Source of the DNA: Candidatus Aenigmatarchaeota archaeon
GTDB taxonomy: Archaea; Aenigmatarchaeota; Aenigmatarchaeia; QMZP01
Direction: 5' to 3'
Assembly: GCA_030672885.1 (NCBI GenBank)
Contig: DAOVFN010000041.1
Coordinates: 1 to 6,569 of the forward strand
Length of the DNA: 6,569 bases
Below the pieces are notes generated by a model. It worked only from the letters and a program-made list of their open reading frames with translations. It was not told the DNA's origin and ran no database searches. Of this stretch, positions 1 through 6,395 are shown piece after piece (within the stretch, counting starts at the first letter, position 1; the number at the start of each line of letters is the position of its first letter). The position numbers and the translations under genes were made by a program.

Positions 1-3000
1 GAGCGTCCTGGTCTATCGGTGCAGGGGTATGGGGCCGGCCGCATGCGTGTCTGCCGCGCAGGCAGAGTCCTCGGACGGGAACCTTTTCTCAGAGTTCACG
101 TGGTCGTCTATGGCAGACCAGACAGTGAGCTATCCCCAGCAGGCAAATGTCATGGTCATGGCAAAAGTAAACAGCGCAGGGAAGCTGTTGTGGACAGGCC
201 TCTGGATAGAGATTAAAAGGGATTCGGAGCAGGTGTTTGATGTTTCAGAGGGCCGCCTGGATTCCCTCAGCATCTATGCGGACATAGACCACATAAACAC
301 AGTCAAGGAGTTCATAACAACCAACCATATGATTCCCATGAATCCCACGTGGGTGGAGAGGCTCGTGCTTGAGTCGGCAACCTCGATGTATGAGCTGGTG
401 TTTGACCAGCCAGGGGATATTGAGGGCGGGGTTGTTGCGGGTGATGAGATAGGCTCGGTCTCTGGCAACTATACGCTTGTTCTTCCGGATGCGTCTGGCA
501 TAAAGAGCCCTGTGCTGCTTTATAAGAGCCCGCCGTATGTGTGCGGGAACTCGATATGCGAGAGCGGGAGTGGAGAGAGTTCGTGCTGCTGCTGCCTGGA
601 CTGCCCGTGCAGCAGCGGGTATTATTGCGATGCGTCGCTGGGGTGCAGGCAGATATCCGGGATAGCGCTGGTGATGCATGGGACAACGCCATCGGGCGTG
701 AGCAACTGCTTTGAAAGCCATGTCCTGAACATTCCCGTGGAAGTGCAGAACAGGCCCTCTGACATGAACCTGGTCTCGGCATGGTACGGGTTGAGGAGCG
801 AGCGGTATGAAACCGCATGCACCCGTCTGTCAGGCAGCATATATAGCTGCCCTGTCACTGTCCCTGCCATGGAGGGCTGCACAGAGGGGGTGTTCACGCT
901 GGGCCCAAACAGCATAGGGATGAACATAACATATATGGACGGGACCGAGACCAGGAGCATGGGCCTGGACGCGGGGCTTCCTGACATAACCATAGGCTCG
1001 TTCAGGTGCGGGGATGGTGTGTGTGAGGCAGGGCTCGGGGAAGGCTGGGAAAGCTGCTGCTATGACTGCGGGTGTCCGGGAGGGTACTGCGACCATGCAA
1101 CAGGAGCGCCTGCCGTAGACGCCCGCTGCAGGGCAGACCCCCAGGAGAGCGACATATCTGCCATGATGGAACCCACGTATTTCACAGGGCTCCCTGATTC
1201 AGGGGGAGTTGTGGTGATGAATGTTGTTGTTGGGAACGCTCCCCGGAGCATGGTCGTGGCAGGGACGTCATGCGGGATTGAGTGCCTGAAGGGCGGGGAG
1301 GCATGCACAGCAACGTGCTCTGTAGGCTGCTCTGAGATGGCGTCGTCTGACCCGGAGGTGTACAACAGCACGTGTACGCTCTCCCTGGATATCGTTGGTT
1401 ATGACCGAGGGTCTGATTACACGCTGTCGCCGAACATCACATTCAGCATGAGATACAACAATGGCAGCGGTGGCATGGTCTCGAGGAGTGTCACCAGGAC
1501 ATTCAGCCAGGTATCGGTAGGCTCACAGTGGTGCGGGGACAGAGCATGCACAGGAAACGAGAGCGCTGAGAACTGCTGCTATGACTGCCTGTGCCCGGAC
1601 ACCCAGTATTGTGATACAAGGAACATAGACGCCCCCACAATGGGAGACGGCTGCAAGCCGCTTGCAGGAGCAGCCATTGTCATTGATGAAGTGGGGGAGC
1701 TGTCCCTGGAGGGTTCCACAAGGGAGCATGCAATCACCATAAAGGGCCACATACCCGACCCGGCATCGGGTTTTGCCATATCAGGGACGTGCAGCCTGGC
1801 CAATGACCTCGGGATAGGATGTGTCATGTACTGCCAGGGAACCGGGATGACAGAAAGCGGGTATGGCGTTGGGTGTGAGATGCGTGTTCCTGCAATCGAT
1901 TACATGACAACAGGAATGCCGTATTATAACCCGAATGCCAGGGTGCTAAGGCTCCAGCCGAACCGCTATAACATAACGGTTTCCTATAATGACGGGCCCG
2001 TCAAGATAAGGGAATTGCATGAAGAGAACATGGGAGCAGTGGAAATCACTGTCACGTCGCATTGCGGGGAAGGCGGATGTGAGGCGGACCTGGGCGAGGA
2101 CCAGTCAAGCTGCTGCAGGGACTGCGGGTGCTCCGGGTTCGGGGATAATGATTTCTGCTACACGGGAGCGGGCCCGAACGGGGAATGCGTGGACAACAGC
2201 AGCATGCTTCTGGAGATCGTGGGGTTCGAGCCATACCCGCTGGAGTGCACCATAGGATACATAGGAGGGTCGTGCGGATTCATAAGCGCTGTGAATGCCG
2301 AGGTTCATGTCATAAACGCGCCGCCCGATGCCAAGGTGGTGAATGAGTCATTCATTATGGATGGCATGGATCCAGAGGTCATGGAGTGCAAGGCAGGGGA
2401 TGGGTATGGCAACTTCACCTGCTCGCTCGTTCCAGGGAACCTGAATGGGAGTGAGGGCACAGAGAGCCGCAGCATAGAGATGAGCCTGCGGCTTGGATAT
2501 GGCATAGGCGGGATGAATGTGCTGCAGAATGTGACGGCCAGAGAGGATGTGGAGATAACCAGGAAGAAATCCGATGCGCTGGCAAGCTGCGAGCGCGAGA
2601 TAGCAAGGCTTAAGGAGCAGATAAGCAATCTCAAGAGCAATTCCAAGGAGTATGAGACATTCTCCATGGTATTTATGATTATGGGGATGGCCATGATGGT
2701 GGCGTTTGTGGCGTGCATGTACAGTTGCCTCACTGCCGCCCCACCTGCCGCCCCAGTAGGAAGTTTTCCCACAGAAGTTCCTCCTGTGATGATTGCTGCC
2801 CCTATTGAGCCTTCAGGGTCGCCCGAGGGGCCTGTAATAAGCCTTGCGGACGAGGAAGGGACCCTTAAGTTCGGGACGCCGTGCGCCCTTGTGTGCATAC
2901 CGCTCATGACGATGGCCATGACCATGCTCATGTTTTCCCAGAGCATCAATGGAGATGCTCAGAACACGGATTTGCAGAGGCAGTCGCTTGAGCTGAAGAT

Positions 3001-3082
3001 CGAGCAGAAGAGGAAGGTGTGCTCGTCAGAGTCCTTTGGGGCCCTGGCGGCCGCGACGGGCGGAATGCTGCCCATGACATGA
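1..3082 (+). CDS. Large Cys-rich modular surface protein, membrane-anchored (copy A, 5'-truncated by window edge)
   Basis: The reading frame is open from base 2 to the TGA at 3080-3082. The ATG at 29 is not the true start: codons before it (SVLVYRCR) align with LYRCR of the downstream paralogue, including a shared C-x7-C, so roughly 83 residues including the signal peptide lie upstream. Order of parts: rest of an N-terminal domain (to about 541); 8-Cys repeats at 542-646 (10 Cys here), 1007-1129, 1532-1654 and 2063-2188; predicted beta-sandwich domains after each; short coiled coil 2564-2659; Met-rich transmembrane helix about 2660-2731; Pro/Ala-rich loop 2732-2881; second transmembrane helix about 2882-2947; Lys-rich tail with CSSESF at 3020-3037. 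About 60 Cys and 12 N-glycosylation sequons are visible. Inferred: extracytoplasmic ectodomain on a two-helix membrane anchor. I do not recognise a named family; function is unknown (adhesin, S-layer-associated or envelope protein are only possibilities). Confidence 0.9.
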   Translation, partial: SVLVYRCRGMGPAACVSAAQAESSDGNLFSEFTWSSMADQTVSYPQQANVMVMAKVNSAGKLLWTGLWIEIKRDSEQVFDVSEGRLDSLSIYADIDHINTVKEFITTNHMIPMNPTWVERLVLESATSMYELVFDQPGDIEGGVVAGDEIGSVSGNYTLVLPDASGIKSPVLLYKSPPYVCGNSICESGSGESSCCCCLDCPCSSGYYCDASLGCRQISGIALVMHGTTPSGVSNCFESHVLNIPVEVQNRPSDMNLVSAWYGLRSERYETACTRLSGSIYSCPVTVPAMEGCTEGVFTLGPNSIGMNITYMDGTETRSMGLDAGLPDITIGSFRCGDGVCEAGLGEGWESCCYDCGCPGGYCDHATGAPAVDARCRADPQESDISAMMEPTYFTGLPDSGGVVVMNVVVGNAPRSMVVAGTSCGIECLKGGEACTATCSVGCSEMASSDPEVYNSTCTLSLDIVGYDRGSDYTLSPNITFSMRYNNGSGGMVSRSVTRTFSQVSVGSQWCGDRACTGNESAENCCYDCLCPDTQYCDTRNIDAPTMGDGCKPLAGAAIVIDEVGELSLEGSTREHAITIKGHIPDPASGFAISGTCSLANDLGIGCVMYCQGTGMTESGYGVGCEMRVPAIDYMTTGMPYYNPNARVLRLQPNRYNITVSYNDGPVKIRELHEENMGAVEITVTSHCGEGGCEADLGEDQSSCCRDCGCSGFGDNDFCYTGAGPNGECVDNSSMLLEIVGFEPYPLECTIGYIGGSCGFISAVNAEVHVINAPPDAKVVNESFIMDGMDPEVMECKAGDGYGNFTCSLVPGNLNGSEGTESRSIEMSLRLGYGIGGMNVLQNVTAREDVEITRKKSDALASCEREIARLKEQISNLKSNSKEYETFSMVFMIMGMAMMVAFVACMYSCLTAAPPAAPVGSFPTEVPPVMIAAPIEPSGSPEGPVISLADEEGTLKFGTPCALVCIPLMTMAMTMLMFSQSINGDAQNTDLQRQSLELKIEQKRKVCSSESFGALAAATGGMLPMT
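572..670 (+). repeat. High-identity DNA patch, copy A partner (first Cys repeat)
   Basis: This 99-base stretch matches 3930-4028 with 4 mismatches. It covers most of the first 8-Cys repeat and the start of the next beta-sandwich (CRQISGIAL). Of 30 conserved codons, 29 are identical to the base, whereas flanking DNA diverges at once on both sides. It lies inside the coding sequence and is a fragment of the larger gene duplication, not a mobile element. Confidence 0.85.
2090..2201 (+). repeat. High-identity DNA patch, copy A partner (fourth Cys repeat)
   Basis: Matches 5460-5571 with 13 mismatches clustered in the middle. The last 37 bases (2165-2201, encoding GAGPNGECVDNS) are identical, and a stretch of about 27 bases around 2106-2132 is also perfect. 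It covers the CC-x-DC-x-C core and the last Cys of the repeat. Confidence 0.8.
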
Positions 3083-3087
3083 TTTCA

Positions 3088-3094
3088 GGGAGGT
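3088..3094 (+). promoter_or_regulatory. Shine-Dalgarno site for copy B
   Basis: GGGAGGT lies just after the TGA of copy A (3080-3082) and complements the conserved 3' end of archaeal 16S rRNA. Counting from GGAGG (ends 3093), the TTG at 3096 is only 2 bases away, which is too close, while the GTG at 3105 is 11 bases away, at the long end of the usual range. An ATT at 3099 would be at 5 bases but is a very rare start. The motif supports translation coupled to copy A and favours the GTG. Confidence 0.65.
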
Positions 3095-3104
3095 TTTGAT
3101 TGAA

Positions 3105-6100
3105 GTGAAATGGAATGTGCTGTGTGTTGAGGTGTTCGCCGTGGTGGCAAGCTATCTCATCATTACCATGCCAGCGTCCTCTGCAGCGAGCGTGAGGCTG
3201 TATGACTCTGTCAGTGGGATAGAGTACGGAAGCCCCATATCGCTCGGCCCGTGGGACATGGTGAGCAGAGAGGTCTCGGTTGAGCAGGGAACAGGAAACC
3301 TGGGCTTCACGTTAAGCAACGGCAGCTCCTCGGTGAATGTGGAAGGTGCCTGGCTCTATAGGTGCAGGGACAGGAACCCCTATGAGTGCATGGAAAGTAT
3401 TCTTGTGGGAGTGGACGCGTTCCCGGGCAATGTGGATGTCGGTTATGAGTGGAGTGACATCTCAGGAGGGGATCCCCAGAGGGCAAATCTGCTCTGTTTC
3501 GTGAAGCTGAACCATGCAGGGAAGGTCGTGTGGACAGCGTTCTGGACGGTTGTGGAAAGGGATGGCCAGTCATTCACTGTCAGGGAAAGCGACATCTCTG
3601 ATGTGCGGGTGTATGGGAACATGGAGATGCTGCCGGCAATCCGGGAGTTCATAACAGGTTATCAGATGATTCCCGCAAACCCCGCATGGATAAGCAGGGT
3701 GGTCTTTCAGGGGGCGTCATCTCTTTATGAGATAGGCATGGATACAGCAGGGGATATCAGCAGCCAGCCGAATTCAGCCAGTTACCAGGAAATTGCCGGG
3801 AACGAGATGGGCTCGGTTTCAAGGAACCATAGTTTTGTGTTTCCTGTCGCGGCGGGGGTGGACAATCCAGTGACGCTTGTCCTGAATCCCTCGTATACGT
3901 GCGGGATGTTCGGGTGCGAAAGGGACAAGGGAGAGAGTTCGAGCAGCTGCTGCCTGGACTGCCCGTGCAGCAGCGGCTATTATTGCGATGCGTCGATGGG
4001 GTGCAGGCAGATATCCGGGATAGCGCTGAGTCTCTATGGAACCGTCAATCCCAGGGTTCTCAATTGCTATGAGAGCCACGTTGTGAGCATACCTGTCCAT
4101 ATAGACAATGCGCCATCGGGTCACTCGATAGCAGAGAGCTGGTACAAGCTGGGCGGGAAGTTCAGCGCATGCGCGTGCACCAGGGGATCGGGTGATATTT
4201 ATGTGTGCCCGGTGGCTGTCCCGCCGGTGGAGGAATGCGGCAGCGGGGAGTTCAGGATAAGCGACAATGCCATAAGGTTCAGGGTTGACTATATGGACGG
4301 GAGCCGTCCGGAAAGCAGGTATGTGGAGGCCCCGTTCCCTGATGTCACCATCGGCTCGTTCGTGTGCGGTGAGAACGGGTGCGAGGAGGAACTGGGGGAA
4401 TCCACTGAAACGTGCTGTTATGACTGCGGATGCCCAGGAGGGTACTGCGACTATGAGTGGGGAGCTGACCCGGGCACAGGAAAGTGCATGAACGACCTGG
4501 CCGCAGGGGATGTGCATGTAGAGGGCGTGGAGCCCGCGCATTTCTATACGCACACACCGGGCGACAGTGTCCTGTTCAGTATAGTGATTGACAACAGGCC
4601 CAAGATGTTCTCGCTGGAGCAGCTCTCGTGTGAGATGGGATGCTCTTATGGCAACGGGGAAGAGTGCAATTCGTCGTGCTCGGTTGAGTGGAGCGAGGTG
4701 CAGTCATCTGATCCAGACAAGTATAACCTGTCATGTATGGTAACGTTCACTGTATCGGATTACGACCCGCTCAGGGATTATGTGCTCTCGCCTGTCATGG
4801 TATTTGGCGTGAGGTACAGGAACGGGACAGGGGAATATATAGAGAGGGAGATTTCCAAGATATTCAGTCAGGTATCCATAGGCGCGCACTGGTGTGGAGA
4901 CAGGGTATGTGGCGAGGACGAGGGATATGCAACATGCTGCTATGACTGCGGGTGCCCTGCAGGGCAGTACTGTGACACCCAGAGCCTTGAGGGGCCCACC
5001 GAGGGAGACGGATGCAGGAGCGCCGGCTTCGGCATAGTGATAGACAGCATCGGTTCCCTGGAGCTGGAGGACTCGTCCGTAGAGCATGATGTTCTGGTTT
5101 TCATGCACATAGCGAACTATCCGTCAGGGACTGAAGTGGTCCCGAAGTGCATGTTGTCGGGCGGTGACGTGTCATGCGAGGTGTCGTGCGTGCCGGTGTC
5201 ATCGGATAATCCAGGGGACTATAATTTGAGCTGCGCCATGACCGTGCCGGCGCTGGATTATGTGACATCACTGCATTATGACCCAGGCACGAGGAAGATA
5301 ACGCTGTCCGGGAACAGCATCAATGTGAGCATCTATTACAATGATGGCCACGATAAGGGTGCGGTTTCCCTTGAGCAGGGTATCGGGGACGCCGTGATTA
5401 ATGTCACGTCGCACTGCGGGGAAGGGAGCGGGGACCCCTTCATTATGTGCGAGAGCTGGCTGGGCGAGGACCAGACAAGCTGCTGCAGGGACTGCGGGTG
5501 CTCTGATTTCGGGGAGAGCTATTTCTGTTATGTCGGAGCGGGCCCGAACGGGGAATGCGTGGACAACAGCACGATAGACCTGAGAATCCTGGGATTCGAG
5601 CCAGACCCATGGGAGTGCATAATAGGCAGGTTTGGAGGAGACTGCATCTATGCAAGGAAGCACGTCGTCAATGCGCACATAATCAATTCGCCCGATGACA
5701 TCGATATCCTGAATGTGTTCTATAATGTGGACGGTAAGGAATTCACTGATATAAACTGCATAGAGACCGTAACGTATGGTAACAGGGATTGCGCATTCAT
5801 TCCGGATTCCCTGAAGGTCGACTGGTCCGGAAGTGGTGTTGAGGAGAGGGTTAACAGGACGTTTGAGCTGTTTATGAGCGCCAGTTACACCCTCAATGGC
5901 GTGTCCCTGGTGAAGAACGTGTCCGCCCTCAATGAGAGGATAGGAACGAACAAAGTCAAGTCGGATGCCCTTATAAAGTGCGAGGAGGAGATAGAGCGCA
6001 TCAATGAAACCATAAACAGGCTCCTGGCCAATCAGGGGGGTTATGACGACTATGGGTGGATGTATTATGTGATGGGGGTCATGTATATCGGGGTGGGGAT

Positions 6101-6347
6101 TGCCCTGCTTTGTTCGCATGAGCCGACAACTACTACCAAGATATTGGGGTATTTCCTGATAGCTATGGGCACCCTCATGGTGGCATTGGGCACGATGAGC
6201 CAGGATGAGGGCGATGATATCAATATCCAGATTGAGGAAATAAGGAAAACGATGGAGCAGAAAAAGAAGCTCTGCTCCAGTGAGAGCTTTGAAAAAACTG
6301 CCCTGGTAACGCATGGCGTGTCGGCCCTGACCCCGGTGGTATATTAG
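3105..6347 (+). CDS. Large Cys-rich modular surface protein, membrane-anchored (copy B, complete paralogue)
   Basis: This is a complete 1080-residue frame from the GTG at 3105 to the TAG at 6345-6347. The frame also offers a TTG at 3096, but that lies only 2 bases from the GGGAGG motif; the GTG at an 11-base spacing is preferred. Parts, counted from GTG: signal peptide 1-27 (one Lys, hydrophobic core, ending PASSA); N-terminal domain 28-265 with C-x7-C; 8-Cys repeats 266-300, 421-461, 597-637 and 771-818; predicted beta-sandwich domains of about 120-135 residues after each; coiled coil about 950-980; transmembrane helices about 986-1004 and 1014-1033 with a 9-residue loop; Lys-rich tail with CSSESF at 1057-1062. 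About 57 Cys and 12 N-x-S/T sequons. It matches the upstream gene module by module, so it is a tandem duplicate, probably in one operon. No named family recognised; role at the cell surface is inferred from signal peptide, sequons and Cys content. Confident in the gene, not in any function. Confidence 0.93.
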   Translation: MKWNVLCVEVFAVVASYLIITMPASSAASVRLYDSVSGIEYGSPISLGPWDMVSREVSVEQGTGNLGFTLSNGSSSVNVEGAWLYRCRDRNPYECMESILVGVDAFPGNVDVGYEWSDISGGDPQRANLLCFVKLNHAGKVVWTAFWTVVERDGQSFTVRESDISDVRVYGNMEMLPAIREFITGYQMIPANPAWISRVVFQGASSLYEIGMDTAGDISSQPNSASYQEIAGNEMGSVSRNHSFVFPVAAGVDNPVTLVLNPSYTCGMFGCERDKGESSSSCCLDCPCSSGYYCDASMGCRQISGIALSLYGTVNPRVLNCYESHVVSIPVHIDNAPSGHSIAESWYKLGGKFSACACTRGSGDIYVCPVAVPPVEECGSGEFRISDNAIRFRVDYMDGSRPESRYVEAPFPDVTIGSFVCGENGCEEELGESTETCCYDCGCPGGYCDYEWGADPGTGKCMNDLAAGDVHVEGVEPAHFYTHTPGDSVLFSIVIDNRPKMFSLEQLSCEMGCSYGNGEECNSSCSVEWSEVQSSDPDKYNLSCMVTFTVSDYDPLRDYVLSPVMVFGVRYRNGTGEYIEREISKIFSQVSIGAHWCGDRVCGEDEGYATCCYDCGCPAGQYCDTQSLEGPTEGDGCRSAGFGIVIDSIGSLELEDSSVEHDVLVFMHIANYPSGTEVVPKCMLSGGDVSCEVSCVPVSSDNPGDYNLSCAMTVPALDYVTSLHYDPGTRKITLSGNSINVSIYYNDGHDKGAVSLEQGIGDAVINVTSHCGEGSGDPFIMCESWLGEDQTSCCRDCGCSDFGESYFCYVGAGPNGECVDNSTIDLRILGFEPDPWECIIGRFGGDCIYARKHVVNAHIINSPDDIDILNVFYNVDGKEFTDINCIETVTYGNRDCAFIPDSLKVDWSGSGVEERVNRTFELFMSASYTLNGVSLVKNVSALNERIGTNKVKSDALIKCEEEIERINETINRLLANQGGYDDYGWMYYVMGVMYIGVGIALLCSHEPTTTTKILGYFLIAMGTLMVALGTMSQDEGDDINIQIEEIRKTMEQKKKLCSSESFEKTALVTHGVSALTPVVY
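3930..4028 (+). repeat. High-identity DNA patch, copy B partner (first Cys repeat)
   Basis: Partner of 572-670 at a constant offset of 3358 bases without gaps. The four differences are two T/A changes that turn Cys-Cys into Ser-Ser, one silent G/C change in a Gly codon, and one C/A change (Leu to Met). Confidence 0.85.
5460..5571 (+). repeat. High-identity DNA patch, copy B partner (fourth Cys repeat)
   Basis: Partner of 2090-2201 at an offset of 3370 bases. All twelve codons of GAGPNGECVDNS (5535-5570) are the same as in copy A. Just upstream (5415-5459) this copy carries about six extra residues relative to copy A. Confidence 0.8.
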
Positions 6348-6350
6348 TTG

Positions 6351-6386
6351 CTGGAGAGGGAAACCTTCTGCTTCCAGGATGGTTTT
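6351..6386 (+). terminator. Possible terminator hairpin between convergent genes
   Basis: Four bases after the copy B stop, CTGG (6351-6354) pairs with CCAG (6374-6377). Inside it AGAGG (6355-6359) pairs with CCTTCT (6364-6369) with one bulged base around a GAAA loop. TTTT follows at 6383-6386. The stem is imperfect and the T run is short and 5 bases away, and archaeal termination depends mainly on T-rich tracts, so this is a weak call. The position between two converging stops is what makes it plausible. Confidence 0.3.
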
Positions 6387-6395
6387 AGGGCACAC

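Larger units (their letters stand above)
1..6347 (+). repeat. Tandem gene duplication (copies A and B)
   Basis: The two genes are collinear. Cys repeats start at 542, 1007, 1532 and 2063 in copy A and at 3900, 4365, 4893 and 5415 in copy B. Inter-repeat domains are 360, 402, 408 and about 375 bases in A against 360, 405, 399 and about 393 in B. Shared protein signatures run from the C-x7-C near the N-terminus, through NPxW and GDI in the N-terminal domain, to KSDAL and CSSESF at the C-terminus. Most synonymous sites differ, so the duplication is old apart from the two conserved patches. The only large difference is the loop between the transmembrane helices. Confidence 0.9.

Noticed and set aside
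584..595. TGC trinucleotide repeat as a slippage-prone contingency tract
   Set aside because: Only four units, and the partner copy differs by substitutions (AGC AGC TGC TGC), not by unit number.
542..2188. Regularly spaced similar segments that might suggest a CRISPR-like or DNA repeat array
   Set aside because: They are protein-level Cys repeats in frame, 35-42 residues long, separated by coding domains of 120-136 residues, with diverged DNA.
2305..2949. Minus-strand open frame of 214 codons
   Set aside because: Antisense to the coiled coil and transmembrane part of copy A. Its openness follows from codon bias; no independent start signal or homology is seen.
3819..4553. Minus-strand open frame of 244 codons
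   Set aside because: Shadow of the first two Cys repeats of copy B; similar shadows appear opposite the same repeats in copy A, which is explained by the duplicated coding sequence.
5268..6395. Minus-strand open frame of 375 codons starting right after the rpl12 stop
   Set aside because: It looks like a next gene in the ribosomal operon, but it lies fully antisense to copy B, whose protein is clearly conserved. Its His/Pro/Ala-rich product mirrors the Cys-repeat codons, and it shows no motif or Shine-Dalgarno of its own.
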